Under the pieces are notes generated by a model. It worked only from the letters and a program-made list of their open reading frames with translations, was not told the origin of the DNA and made no database searches. Shown piece after piece: positions 42,511 to 51,554 of a DNA stretch of 64,000 nt (the stretch's first letter is position 1; each line of letters opens with the position of its first letter). Position numbers and translations under genes: made by a program. Origin of the DNA: UBA1926 sp002337215 (GTDB lineage: Bacteria > Planctomycetota > Phycisphaerae > Phycisphaerales > UBA1924); contig CAXBAF010000005.1 of the NCBI GenBank assembly GCA_963973795.1, forward strand, positions 67,670-131,669. The letters run 5' to 3'.

Positions 42511-43188
42511 ATGAACGCCGGACAGAACCACGGACCAATGTCGGCACCGATCGCGATCGGCGTCCTCACACTCGCCGGGCTCGCGCTCAGCACCGCCAAC
42601 GCTCAGGTCCAGTACACCGCCCAGGACCGGTGGATCGAGATCATGGCCTACCTGCCGGGTGAGACTCCCGACGACACCAGGTCAGCCGCCGGGTTCGGGC
42701 AGTTCGACGAGACTCTTTCCGGCACACTGTCCAACAGCGACGGCTCGGCCTGGGCGTACGCCAGCCAAAACTCGCAGCTCACCGCCAGTGGCATGACCGC
42801 GATCGGCGCCGCCGACGGCGGGTCGGGCCCCCCGGTGGGCACCAGCGCCGGCGTGGGCCGGTCGTATTTCTACGCCGCGTTCTCGATCGCCGAGGCCGTG
42901 GACTACACCCTCGACCTCGACATCATGGGCGAGTTCGCGAGTTGGTCGTTCCAGGGGACCTCGCTCGACATCGACCGGACCCTCGACTACGCGAGCGTCG
43001 GCTCGGGCGTCCACCTCGCCGGCACGCTCGATGCCGGGGACTATGCCTTCAGCATCTACCTCGAATCGGGCGCCGCCGCGGAAGGCCTGGGCAGCAACTT
43101 CGATTTCACGTTCACCGCGGTCCCCGCGCCGGCGGGCCTGAGCATCCTCGCGACAGGCGTCCTCGCCGTGGGCCGGCGCCGCCGCTGA
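42511..43188 (+). CDS. Exported protein with PEP-CTERM-like sorting tail
   Basis: A 225-residue secreted protein. The signal peptide is at residues 11-32 (IAIGVLTLAGLALSTANA-QV). The body is a beta-rich domain full of Ser, Gly, Ala and Asp (residues 33-195). The C-terminus VPAPAGLSILATGVLAVGRRRR has the three parts of a PEP-CTERM signal: a V-P-x-P motif, a hydrophobic helix and a basic end. The family is processed by an exosortase and linked to extracellular polysaccharide. No exosortase gene is in the window. It differs from the GC-type tails of the other exported proteins here. Alone between divergent and convergent neighbours. Confidence 0.78.
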   Translation: MNAGQNHGPMSAPIAIGVLTLAGLALSTANAQVQYTAQDRWIEIMAYLPGETPDDTRSAAGFGQFDETLSGTLSNSDGSAWAYASQNSQLTASGMTAIGAADGGSGPPVGTSAGVGRSYFYAAFSIAEAVDYTLDLDIMGEFASWSFQGTSLDIDRTLDYASVGSGVHLAGTLDAGDYAFSIYLESGAAAEGLGSNFDFTFTAVPAPAGLSILATGVLAVGRRRR

Positions 43189-43269
43189 TCGCTGACGTCA
43201 ATCAGATCGGCCCGTTCTTCCCGAGCAGCGCAGCGGATCGCCTGAATCGAAAATGCAACGCTCGCGCGG

Positions 43270-44610
43270 TTATCCCGCCGAGCCGTTCGTCGCGGCGACG
43301 CGCACCCGCACGACCCGGGTCGGCTCCGCCTCAAGGATCGTGACCTCGATCCCGTCGTGCACGAGCGATTCGCCCGTCTCGGGGATCTTGCCCATTGTGG
43401 TGACGACGAAGCCGCCCACCGTGTCCCAGTCGTCGGACTCGGGGAGCTCGATCCCGATCGCTTCCAGTTCGTCGTTCGCGTCGTCGAGCTCCATCCGCCC
43501 GTCGATCTCGGCGCACCGCGTGGCGGTGTCGATCGTCACCTGCGGGTCCGGCTTGTCCTCGGGCTCGTACTCATCGCGGATCTCGCCGAACACCTCTTCG
43601 ATGATGTCCTCGATGGTGACCAGCCCGCTGATCCCGCCGTACTCGTCGGTCGCGAACGCGATGTGGACCTTCTGCTCGAGCAGATCGCTGAGCAACTCGC
43701 GGACGGTCTTGGTCTCGGGGACGAACGTCGCGTCGCGAGTCACGTCCGCCAGCGAGAACGTCCCGGTCTTCGCCTCGGGGCTCACGAGCCAGCGGAGCAG
43801 GTCCTTGAGGTAGAGCACGCCCCGGATGCTGTCGATCGTCTCGTCGTACACCGGGATCCGGCTGTGCGTCGCCGCCGCCGCCGCCTGCTTCACCGCCTCC
43901 AGATCGTCGGTGTACTCGAGCCCCTGGATGTCCGTCCTGGGCGTCATGATCTGCTCGACCGTCGTCGAGCGGAACTCGACGACCGCCTCGATCATCTCGC
44001 GCGCGCTCTCGTCCAGGTCGCCCTCGCGCTCGGATTCTTCAACCAGGCTCAGCAGTTCCGCCTCGCGGGCTTCCGCGGTGGTCCGCTCGGTTTCCCCCGC
44101 GAGCCGGCGCACGATCTCGGTCGTGAACGCGACGATCCCACGCAGCGGCGCGAGCGCCACCGCGATCATCCGCGTCGGCCAGCCGAACAGCAGCACCACC
44201 CGCGCCGCCGCGTGCTCCGCGATCGCGAGCGGCAGCGCGATGCTGAACACCCAGATCGATACCGCCGCGATCAGCACCCCGAGCAGCAGTTCGCCGAGCG
44301 AGATCGCCGCCGCGGTGCTCGGGTCCGCGCCGTCCTGCAAGGGGACGCCCCCGATCCAGAGCACGACCGCGATCCCCGCGATGAGGTTCGCGAGCACGCG
44401 GGGCACCGCGACCGACGCCGCGTGCCCCGGCACATCCTCCAGGATCTTCTCGAGCGTCTCGGGGAGCCCCTCCTCGCGCTTGCCCGGCTCGATCGCGAGC
44501 AGCTCGAGCCCCATGCGCGTCACCGACCGCAGCGCGAGCTGCACGGTTGACAGCACCGAGCCGAGGATCACCGACCCGATCGCGATCCAGATCCACACCG
44601 ACGCGCTCAA
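43270..44610 (-). CDS. CNNM/CorC-HlyC family transporter with CBS pair
   Basis: A 446-residue hemolysin-C/CorC-type membrane protein. The N-terminal transmembrane domain has about four helices (residues 5-30, 68-92, 105-135, 140-165). MTPRTDIQGLEY begins the CBS-domain pair (SRIPVYDETIDSIRGVLYLKDLL; HIAFATDEYGGISGLVTIEDIIEEVFGEI). The CorC_HlyC C-terminal domain is at about 355-440 (DWDTVGGFVVTTMGKIPETGE). Family members are linked to magnesium or cobalt efflux. The ATG overlaps the ybeY stop by four bases, the ybeY-corC coupling seen in many bacteria. Confidence 0.9.
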   Translation of the reverse strand: MSASVWIWIAIGSVILGSVLSTVQLALRSVTRMGLELLAIEPGKREEGLPETLEKILEDVPGHAASVAVPRVLANLIAGIAVVLWIGGVPLQDGADPSTAAAISLGELLLGVLIAAVSIWVFSIALPLAIAEHAAARVVLLFGWPTRMIAVALAPLRGIVAFTTEIVRRLAGETERTTAEAREAELLSLVEESEREGDLDESAREMIEAVVEFRSTTVEQIMTPRTDIQGLEYTDDLEAVKQAAAAATHSRIPVYDETIDSIRGVLYLKDLLRWLVSPEAKTGTFSLADVTRDATFVPETKTVRELLSDLLEQKVHIAFATDEYGGISGLVTIEDIIEEVFGEIRDEYEPEDKPDPQVTIDTATRCAEIDGRMELDDANDELEAIGIELPESDDWDTVGGFVVTTMGKIPETGESLVHDGIEVTILEAEPTRVVRVRVAATNGSAG

Positions 44611-45206
44611 CGCTCACCCCTCTCGGCGTTCGCCCTTGCGAACAGCGCCCCGAGCCCCGCGGCCGTCAGCAGCCGGTCTTCCTCGGCGTGCATGCGCGTA
44701 AACCCCTCCTCGGTCGTGTCGTCATACCCCAGGCAGTGCAGCACGCCGTGCAGGATGTAGAGCGTCATCTCGTCCTCGACGGTGTGCCCGATCTCGCCCG
44801 CCTGCCGCGTCGCCTCATCGGCGCAGATCATGATGTCCACATCGAGCGGCGACGATTCCCCCTCGGGGGGCGGCGCGCTCGCCCCGCCCATCAGATCGAA
44901 CGTGATCACGTCCGTCGTGCCCTCGACGCCCAGGTATTCCGCGTGCGCCTCCGCCATCGCGGCGTCGCCCACGATCTCGACCCGCACCTCGCCGGCCGCG
45001 CTCGTGTGGGCCAGCACCGTGCGCACATTCGACCCCAGCCGCTCGAACACGGCGGCATCGAGCCCGCCCGAACGATCGGCAAGTTCAAGACTCAGCGCGG
45101 CTGTATCGGTATCGGTGTCGCCGTGTTGTCGACCCGGGGTTTCGTCATCGGGCGACGATTCCGCGGAAGGGGAAGACGGGGGTTCGCTCGGCTCGGTTTC
45201 GTTCAT
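44607..45206 (-). CDS. ybeY: Endoribonuclease YbeY with an altered metal-site residue
   Basis: YbeY (199 residues) matures the 16S rRNA 3' end. The core has TDVITFDL and the metal motif HGVLHCLGYDD. His153 and His157 are present, but the third ligand position of the classical HGxLHLxGYDH motif is Asp163. The N-terminal about 45 residues are a Ser/Pro/Asp-rich extension without counterpart in E. coli. An insertion (GGASAPPPEGESSP) follows the ITFDL strand. Start ATG at 45206 is chosen over upstream codons because residues before it look non-coding. It is coupled to the CorC-type gene by a four-base overlap. Confidence 0.9.
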   Translation of the reverse strand: MNETEPSEPPSSPSAESSPDDETPGRQHGDTDTDTAALSLELADRSGGLDAAVFERLGSNVRTVLAHTSAAGEVRVEIVGDAAMAEAHAEYLGVEGTTDVITFDLMGGASAPPPEGESSPLDVDIMICADEATRQAGEIGHTVEDEMTLYILHGVLHCLGYDDTTEEGFTRMHAEEDRLLTAAGLGALFARANAERGER

Positions 45207-45494
45207 AGTGCGTCGCGTTCCAGCCCTGTGGCAGCCCGTGTGGCGGTTCTTCATAGCAGGGCGTGTACATGCCTCGACAAGCGGTTCGCCCCCGCGTGGG
45301 GCTTTCGACAGTGTCGCCCACTCTAGCGGATCGGCGGTCCGAGTCCAGCGGATGAGCCGCAACACAAGGCCGGTCCGCGCCACGCACCCATTCCGGTGGC
45401 GGTCCGCCCCAGCCCGATCCGCCCAGCCGGCATCTCCGAAGGCCGAGAACCTTCGGCTTCATCGCCCCCGCGAACCCGCCGACCCCGCGGGGTG

Positions 45495-45905
45495 ATGCTC
45501 ACCGAGCCGTCCATCCCCCAGTCCGTCCCTCAGCCCCCCGCATGGCCCGCGGACCGTGCCCGGCTGCTGATCGCCCGCGCCGAGGCCGAGCAGTCGCGGA
45601 TCGTGGGAAAGGTGGTCGATGCGTCGATCGATCGCATGGCCGAGGCCCGCGAACGCAGGGAAGAAGAGCGGATCGAAGAAGACCGCGAGACCGACCGGCT
45701 CCGCGCCGCCGAGCGGCGCGAGAAGGCCGACGCCGAGCGCACGGTCCGCAACGCCGAGGCCCGCGCCGCCGAGTACGAGGCCAGGGCAAACAGAGGCGAT
45801 GAACGCGATCGCGCGCAGGACGCCATCAACGCCGATCGGGAACAGAGCGAGGCCGACGACGCGCGACGCCGATCCCGTGCCGCCCGCATCGATCTCCGGG
45901 CCTGA
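45495..45905 (+). CDS. Small coiled-coil protein of unknown function
   Basis: A 136-residue hydrophilic protein rich in Ala, Arg, Glu and Asp. From residue 25 onward it is one predicted charged helix or coiled coil (ARERREEERIEEDRETDRLR). No signal peptide, no cysteine and no known motif. It stands between a divergent ybeY and a convergent PLP-enzyme gene. Start ATG at 45495 because the preceding part of the frame is Pro/Arg-rich like non-coding DNA. GC at third codon positions is high, as in real genes here. I do not recognise a family, and a spurious frame cannot be fully excluded. Confidence 0.5.
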   Translation: MLTEPSIPQSVPQPPAWPADRARLLIARAEAEQSRIVGKVVDASIDRMAEARERREEERIEEDRETDRLRAAERREKADAERTVRNAEARAAEYEARANRGDERDRAQDAINADREQSEADDARRRSRAARIDLRA

Positions 45906-45939
45906 TCCGATCCACAGCGACAGACCGGGCCGATCCGAG

Positions 45940-47178
45940 TCATCCTTTCGCGGGCGTGGCGATCGCGCCGACGTGCGTGAGCGCGTCCTCGAATTGAGCC
46001 CACCGGTCCTCGACATCGCCCGTGTACCCGATCGAGACGCGCACGAAGCCGGGGCGGATCCCCGCGGCCTCCTGCTCTTCGTCGCTCAGTTCGCTGGAGG
46101 TCGACGCGCCCGAGCAGCTCATCAGCGACTCGAAATAGCCGAGGCTGACCGCGTCGTACCCGAACGCGTGCGTGTTCTGGAGATAGTCCATGAACTCGAA
46201 GGCGGTGTCGCGTGCGCCCAGATCAATCCCGAAGATGCCCCCCATCCCGAACCCGGGGTTGAGCATCTCCGCGAGTCGATCATGCCCGGCGTGCCCGGGC
46301 AACCCCGGGTACCAGACGGGGATGCCGAGTCCTTCGAGTCGTTCGGCAAACAGGAGCGCGCGAGCGCTGTGCTCGCGGACACGCATCCCGAGGTGGGGCA
46401 GACGGAGTGAAAGATCGAACGCCGACTGGGGCGTCATCGTTGGCCCGAGCAGCATCAGCGAGCCCCCGTTGGGGTCCATGAGCGAGGCGATGAATTCCCT
46501 GGTGCCGCAGACTGCTCCCGCGATGATGTCCGAGCCCCCGCTGATGAACTTGGTCATCGAATGGATGACAACGTCCGCCCCGAGCTGGGCGGGGCTGACG
46601 ATCAGCGGGGCGAAGGTGTTGTCGACGATCAGCGTTGCGCCGCGTTCGTGCGCGATGCCCGCGAGCGCCGGGATGTCCACGACCGTCAGCGTCGGGTTCG
46701 AGACTGTCTCGCAGTAGACCGCCCTGGTCTTGTCGGTCATCGCTGCGCGGACGGCCTCGGTGTCGCTCGCGTCCACGAAGATGACCTTTACGCCCATGTG
46801 CTCGGGCAGAAACTTCTCGAACAGCGCGTGGGTGCCGCCGTAGACCGTGCGCGCACTGACGATCTCGTCCCCGGGGCGGACGAGTTGGATCACCGCCGAC
46901 GAGATCGCGCCCATCCCCGACGCCGCGCAGTACGCCGCCTCGGTCCCCTCCATCGCCGCGAGGTACCGGCTCAGGGTGTAGACGGTCGGGTTGAAATGCC
47001 GCCCATAGAGGTAGCACCCACCGGTGTCGGGCCCGACGGCGCCCGCGAAGATCGCGGGCATGGTCCGGGCCTCCATCACCGTGAAGGTGGTCGAGGCCTC
47101 GATGGACATGTTGACGCCGCCGTGCTCACCGAATTCGTGGCGCACCGACGCGAGCGAACGGATGGGGTCGAAGGTCAT
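45940..47178 (-). CDS. Trans-sulfuration-family PLP enzyme (methionine gamma-lyase/cystathionine lyase type)
   Basis: A 412-residue Cys/Met-metabolism PLP enzyme. The PLP lysine is Lys210 in SMTKFISGGSD. The phosphate-binding loop is AASGMGAISS (85-94), with CYLYGRHFNPTV at 55-66 and the cofactor-stacking aspartate in IVDNTFAP. The YGRHFNPTV variant and C-terminal SLGYFESLMSCSGASTSSELSDEE resemble methionine gamma-lyases more than MetB or MetZ, but the exact reaction cannot be set by eye. It is monocistronic. The 5' leader (47179-47283) is comparatively A/T-rich; no SAM riboswitch consensus was found in it. Confidence 0.87.
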   Translation of the reverse strand: MTFDPIRSLASVRHEFGEHGGVNMSIEASTTFTVMEARTMPAIFAGAVGPDTGGCYLYGRHFNPTVYTLSRYLAAMEGTEAAYCAASGMGAISSAVIQLVRPGDEIVSARTVYGGTHALFEKFLPEHMGVKVIFVDASDTEAVRAAMTDKTRAVYCETVSNPTLTVVDIPALAGIAHERGATLIVDNTFAPLIVSPAQLGADVVIHSMTKFISGGSDIIAGAVCGTREFIASLMDPNGGSLMLLGPTMTPQSAFDLSLRLPHLGMRVREHSARALLFAERLEGLGIPVWYPGLPGHAGHDRLAEMLNPGFGMGGIFGIDLGARDTAFEFMDYLQNTHAFGYDAVSLGYFESLMSCSGASTSSELSDEEQEAAGIRPGFVRVSIGYTGDVEDRWAQFEDALTHVGAIATPAKG

Positions 47179-47283
47179 AGAGAAGTATCGACCGCGAGTT
47201 GTGTTATTACAACGGGGGCCGGCTCAAACCGTGCTGAAAATCGCGTTTCGGGCCAGCCGGTGATCCGAGATCGGCCGTGCCGA

Positions 47284-49020
47284 TCACGCCCCCGGGGCGT
47301 CGTCCGTCGGGTCCGCGCGCATGAACAGGTTCTCCCCCTTGCGGATCGTCTGCCCGACGTTGATCCCGTGCTCGGGGTGGGCCCATGTCGCAAGATCCAC
47401 GAGCGGGGCCTTGAAGCCCGAATCGGGGTCATCGGGGTCGTTGAGGGGCGAGCAGTCCCAGTCGCGCCACAGAGCCGCCATCTTCGCCGGCATCGTGGGA
47501 TAGAGCAGCAGCGACGCGATGCGGAGCGCCTCGGCGCAGGTATAGAGGATGGTCGCGAGGGCCTTCTCGCCGTGCTCGTGCTCGTCGAGTTTCTTGGCGA
47601 GCGTGAACGGCGCGGTGTAGGAGATGAAGTCGTCCACGAGCCGGCTGAGGTCGAGGCCCGCCTTCGCCGCTTCATCCAGAGCGATGTCCCCGGTCGCGGT
47701 CACACTCGTGCGCACGGCCTCAGCGGTCGAGGCCGCGAAGTTGAACGTCCGGCTCGGGTCATCCACCGGCTTGCCCGCCGATTCGCGGGCCGCCAGCGCG
47801 ATCGGCAACGCCTTGCCGTCCGGATACCCGAACTCCCCGTTGCAGGTCCGCGTGACCTTGCCCTCGAAGTACTTGGCGAACATGTTCCCCACCCGGCTCG
47901 TCGCGTTCCCGATGCCGTTGGCGAGGTCGCTGTTGTAGACCTCGATGAACCGCGCGTGCGCGAAGTCCGAATCCGTCGCGCCCAGAGGCCCCTGCGTCGT
48001 CAGGAACCACCGGATGGCGTCCAGCGAGTACTTCTCGGCGTACGCCCGCAACTGATCGATCTCGATGAAATTGCCGAGGCTCTTGGACATCTTTCGCCCC
48101 TCGGCGATCCAGTACGCGTGGGCGTACACCGTCGCCGGGGGCTGCTCGCCCAGCGCGTGCAGCATGCAGGGCCAGATGACGGCATGGAACCAGAGGATGT
48201 CCTTGGCCATCAGGTGGGTGATGGAGGCGTCCCCTCCGCCGCGGGCGACGGACTCAGACAGCCCGGGCCAGTACTTCCGCCGCTCGTCGGTGTCGACGAT
48301 CGTCAGGTAGTTGCACAGCGCCTCGATCCAGACATAGATCCGGTGCTCGTCGTCGCCGGGCATCTTGATGCCCCAGTCCGCGTCGCCTTCTTTGATCCGA
48401 CGGGAGACCGGGACTTTCTGCAGACCCTGCTTGATCCGCCCCATGACCTCGTTCTTGCGCGCGCCGGGCAGCACGCGGATCGCGCCCGATTCGAGCTTCT
48501 CGGTCAGCCAGCCCTCGTACTTGTCGAGGCGGAAAAAGTAGTTCTGCTCCGTCCGCTTCTCGAGGGGCTTGCCGGTGACCGGGCTGTTGTAGTCGTTTTC
48601 CTGCGCGGTCGATTCGGTGACGTACTCCTCCTGGGAGGGGTCGTACCACCCCTCGTAGTCGCCCAGTTCGATGTCGCCCGAGTCGAGGAGTTTCTGGATG
48701 TAGGCCGACGCGCGGGACGTGTGGCGGTCCTCGGTCGTGCGCACGAAGTCGTCGTTGGAGAAGCCCATGAACGCGAAGGCGTCCTTGAAGCGGTCCGCGT
48801 TGGTGGTGGCCCATTCGAGGGGGCTCACCCCGTGCTCCGCGGCCGACCGGCTCACCTTCTCGGCGTGCTCATCCGTGCCGGTCAGGAAGAAGACGTCCCT
48901 GCCGATGAGCCGCTGCGCGCGGGCCGCGACGTCGGCGAGCAGCGTCGTGTAGCAATGCCCGATGTGGGGGCGGTCGTTGACGTAATAGATGGGTGTCGTG
49001 ATGTAACAGGGCTCGGTCAT
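47284..49020 (-). CDS. metG: Methionyl-tRNA synthetase without zinc-knuckle cysteines
   Basis: Class I synthetase of 578 residues. The HIGH motif is at 19-22 in YYVNDRPHIGHCYTTLLAD, and GRKMSKSLGN is the second signature. FLTGTDEHAEK, AKDILWFHAVIWPCML and RWFLTTQGPLG are typical. In the connective peptide GWYDPSQEEYVTES...PVTGKPLEKRTEQNYFFRL all zinc-binding cysteines are missing, the Cys-less type. The C-terminal anticodon-binding domain ends at about residue 575, with no tRNA-binding EMAP-like extension. The start ATG at 49020 fits the conserved N-terminus. Confidence 0.95.
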   Translation of the reverse strand: MTEPCYITTPIYYVNDRPHIGHCYTTLLADVAARAQRLIGRDVFFLTGTDEHAEKVSRSAAEHGVSPLEWATTNADRFKDAFAFMGFSNDDFVRTTEDRHTSRASAYIQKLLDSGDIELGDYEGWYDPSQEEYVTESTAQENDYNSPVTGKPLEKRTEQNYFFRLDKYEGWLTEKLESGAIRVLPGARKNEVMGRIKQGLQKVPVSRRIKEGDADWGIKMPGDDEHRIYVWIEALCNYLTIVDTDERRKYWPGLSESVARGGGDASITHLMAKDILWFHAVIWPCMLHALGEQPPATVYAHAYWIAEGRKMSKSLGNFIEIDQLRAYAEKYSLDAIRWFLTTQGPLGATDSDFAHARFIEVYNSDLANGIGNATSRVGNMFAKYFEGKVTRTCNGEFGYPDGKALPIALAARESAGKPVDDPSRTFNFAASTAEAVRTSVTATGDIALDEAAKAGLDLSRLVDDFISYTAPFTLAKKLDEHEHGEKALATILYTCAEALRIASLLLYPTMPAKMAALWRDWDCSPLNDPDDPDSGFKAPLVDLATWAHPEHGINVGQTIRKGENLFMRADPTDDAPGA

Positions 49021-49242
49021 GGGCGGCATCGTACCCCGCGCAGCCCCCATCCCCCGGCAGGAAGCGGCCGCCGTCGTCCTATCAGGCCGTCGTCCCCTCC
49101 GGGTGCCTCCGAGAACGGGGCGGGATCGCCGGACAGTCGGCGCGAACACGCCTGTCGCTTGTAAAGTAAGCGTACGCTGTCTGCCAAGACTCTCGGCCCG
49201 CGTGGGCCCGGTCCCCCCTCCTCACCCCGGCGATTGCGACGC

Positions 49243-49830
49243 ATGGAACGAGCGGAGTTCGAAAAATCGGCCCTCGGGCACCTCGATGCCGTCTATCGCA
49301 TGGCGTACCACCTCGCGCGCAAGCCCGAGGAGGCCGACGACCTCGTGCAGGAGGTCTACGCCCGCGCGTTCCGGCCCCGTTCCATCGAGCGGTTCGTCGA
49401 TAACTCCTCTGAGGGCGGCGGCGGCATGCGGGCCTGGCTGTTCGCCATCTGCCACAACGTGTTCTACAGCCGGATCAAGAAACAGAGCCGCCAGCCCGCG
49501 AGCGTGGAGTCGTTCTTCGAGGAATCGACGACCGAGCGGGCCCCCGACGAGCCACCGCCCCAATGGGACGGCCAGCGTCTCGACTTCGAGCAGGTCGATT
49601 CGACGCTCAAGGACGCGATCGATGAACTCAAGACCGAGTATCGCGAAGTCCTGCTGATGTGGGGTGTCGAAGGGCTCAAGTACCGAGAAATCGCGACGAT
49701 TCTGGATGTGCCGATCGGGACGGTCATGAGCCGGCTGCACCGGGCCCGAAAGCTGCTCGCCGACCGCCTGATGGATGACGAACAAGCGGTCGCGAACCTC
49801 GGCCTGCGGCGTGAAAAGGGAGACTCGTAG
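49243..49830 (+). CDS. ECF-type RNA polymerase sigma factor
   Basis: A 195-residue sigma-70 family factor with only regions 2 and 4. Region 2: LDAVYRMAYHLARKPEEADDLVQEVYARAF, with the -10-recognising stretch RAWLFAICHNVFYSRIK. An acidic linker of about 45 residues follows (ESFFEESTTERAPDEPPPQWDG). Region 4: LKTEYREVLLMWGVEGLKYREIATILDVPIGTVMSRLHRARKLL, with the helix-turn-helix in EIATILDVPIGTVMSRLHRAR. It redirects RNA polymerase to a small regulon. The next gene encodes a membrane protein that looks like its anti-sigma factor. ATG at 49243 preferred over the TTG at 49234. Confidence 0.92.
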   Translation: MERAEFEKSALGHLDAVYRMAYHLARKPEEADDLVQEVYARAFRPRSIERFVDNSSEGGGGMRAWLFAICHNVFYSRIKKQSRQPASVESFFEESTTERAPDEPPPQWDGQRLDFEQVDSTLKDAIDELKTEYREVLLMWGVEGLKYREIATILDVPIGTVMSRLHRARKLLADRLMDDEQAVANLGLRREKGDS

Positions 49831-50210
49831 GGAAAAGCGTGCACCCGCGGGCGTCACCGACAGAATTTGGCGTCAAAAATCGACCTGATCGAGCGTGAAG
49901 CGCGAATAAACGGGGTCTTGGAATGGCTCAGAAACGATGGATGGATCACGGTTCCACGGGTCCCTCCGGCCCCCCGGGTCACCCCGGGAACGGCCAATGA
50001 ATCGACGATGACAACCTCCGGTCTCCGGGCCGGTCAGACTGGGATGCGAATCAGGCGGCTGATGAGCGGGCTCAGGCAGAATTTCAGCGGGTGCGAGATG
50101 GCCGCGGGCCGAGACGATTCGGGATGATGTTTTCCCGGTCGGCCTTGGGCATCGAGCAGCACGCGGCCGTGGAACCCTGCACGGCCGATTCACCGACGAA
50201 GGTGCACACG
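49831..50210 (+). other. Intergenic region between the sigma factor and its putative anti-sigma gene
   Basis: 380 bases. A 25-codon frame (49923-50000) and the open frame into the next gene are in the same phase, separated by one TGA at 49998-50000, but third-position GC is low here, so I treat it as untranslated. It holds a short CCCGGG-TCAC-CCGGG palindrome near 49970 with no T tract. No clear promoter consensus was found. Confidence 0.45.
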
Positions 50211-51287
50211 ATGGGTCTCCATGACGACAACAACCCGGTCCGCGACGACGCCCGCGTTGGGCAGGACGGTCCGATGGGCGCGGACGCCGTGCGCGCGGGG
50301 CTTGAGGGCAACGCGGCCCGCGCGGCGATGATCCGTGCCGCCGCGGACGGGGAATTGACGCAGGCAGAAACCGAGTCGGTCGCTGGTGCTGATGCCGACG
50401 CCGCGATCGCGTTCGAGCGCACGCTCCGCGATGCGACGGGCCGGGCGATGTCGGGTATCGCGGCGCCTGAGGGGCTCCGCGAGAAGATCATGGCGCTGGC
50501 GGCATCTTCCCGCTCGGAAGACGCCGCGCTCGCGGACGCTCTGGATGAGCGGGCCTCGGTCACCCGATCACCCGGGTTTTGGAGCGGTCTGTCGGTTCGC
50601 GGCCGGATCGTCGGCACCCTCGCCGCGGCCTTGCTGCTCGCGTTTGTCGGTGTCTTCAGCTGGCAACTCGGCGCGGCGAGCAACGGCGGAACGAACGGGC
50701 TGAACACCCCGGGCGGCGTGAACCAAGCGATGATCGCGGGTCCCGACGCCGGCTCACCCGCGGACAGCAACCTCACCTATCGCACGAGCCTCGCCCGCTT
50801 CGTGGCAGGCGAGCACACCCGAACGCTCGACGACGCCTATGCGGCGCGCAAGGTTGTTTACACCGCTCCCGACACCGCCGCCGACGAGATCGGCAGCCGG
50901 CTCGCGCACACCCCGGTCATCCCGCCCTGCGGCGGGGAGACCCGGTTCGCGGGCGCTTCGCCCTGCGGCGTGCCGGGCAACGGTCCCTCGGCCCACATGC
51001 AGTTCGTTCTCCCCGTTCACGACGCATCCGGCGACATCGTCGCGGGTGCCGAGGGCAGGAAGGTCAGCGTCTTCGTCAAACAGGACAAGGGCGAGTTGAA
51101 CATCGAGGACGGGACGACCTACCTCGTCGATTCTGACGCGTGCAGCGTCGGCGACTCGTACATCTGCGTCTGGCGCCGCGACGGCTTGCTCTACACGCTC
51201 GTGAGCGAGGACCGCAACGCCCCGATGTGCACCAAGTTCCTCGCCCAGTTCGGCGTCGAGCCGCCAGATCCAGCGCACTCGCTCTGA
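50211..51287 (+). CDS. Single-pass membrane protein, candidate anti-sigma factor
   Basis: A 358-residue protein. The cytoplasmic N-terminus (residues 1-130) is helical and includes RAAADGELTQAETESVAGAD, a pattern common in zinc-less anti-sigma domains that bind ECF factors; no C-H-x3-C-x2-C zinc motif is seen. One membrane helix lies at 132-152 (IVGTLAAALLLAFVGVFSW). The periplasmic part (153-358) has six cysteines in the second half (PPCGG, SPCGV, DACSVGDSYICVW, APMCTKF) and a beta-rich look. It presumably holds the upstream sigma factor inactive and senses an envelope signal. Start ATG at 50211, where coding bias begins. Confidence 0.7.
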   Translation: MGLHDDNNPVRDDARVGQDGPMGADAVRAGLEGNAARAAMIRAAADGELTQAETESVAGADADAAIAFERTLRDATGRAMSGIAAPEGLREKIMALAASSRSEDAALADALDERASVTRSPGFWSGLSVRGRIVGTLAAALLLAFVGVFSWQLGAASNGGTNGLNTPGGVNQAMIAGPDAGSPADSNLTYRTSLARFVAGEHTRTLDDAYAARKVVYTAPDTAADEIGSRLAHTPVIPPCGGETRFAGASPCGVPGNGPSAHMQFVLPVHDASGDIVAGAEGRKVSVFVKQDKGELNIEDGTTYLVDSDACSVGDSYICVWRRDGLLYTLVSEDRNAPMCTKFLAQFGVEPPDPAHSL

Positions 51288-51323
51288 ACGCGTCGGGGAT
51301 TTCCCGTGTCGAATGTGCCCAAC

Positions 51324-51350
51324 CCGCACCCGATTCGGGTGCGGTTCTGT
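51324..51350 (+). terminator. Possible terminator after the anti-sigma candidate
   Basis: 9-bp stem CCGCACCCG / CGGGTGCGG (51324-51332 with 51336-51344), loop ATT, then TTCTGT. It lies 36 bases after the stop. The T tract is poor. Confidence 0.4.
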
Positions 51351-51554
51351 GCTGGACGGGCGCTGGAATTATCGGGCTGGGGCGAAGGACCGGGCCTCCT
51401 GTGCAGCCCGGGGCCCCACGGGCCGATGCTGACCCTGCGGCCGACGGCGACGGACCACCCCCGGGACCGAAATGATCCGAACGGTTTTGGCCCCGCCCGC
51501 GTAGAGTAGAGGTACGGAAGAGACGCCGGGTTGCGCCCGGCGAGGAGGCTCCCG

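Noticed and set aside
47179..47283. SAM riboswitch upstream of the PLP enzyme gene
   Set aside because: The leader is relatively A/T-rich but I could not match it to SAM-I, SAM-II or SAH riboswitch consensus elements.
49867..50127. 86-codon frame from a TTG between sigma and anti-sigma genes
   Set aside because: No ribosome site, no ATG, mixed codon bias and overlap with the leader of the next gene.
49923..50210. 25-codon frame separated from the anti-sigma frame by one in-phase TGA (possible recoding or frameshifted start)
   Set aside because: Third-position GC is lower than in real genes here and only rises after 50211; no hairpin typical of selenocysteine or read-through was seen.
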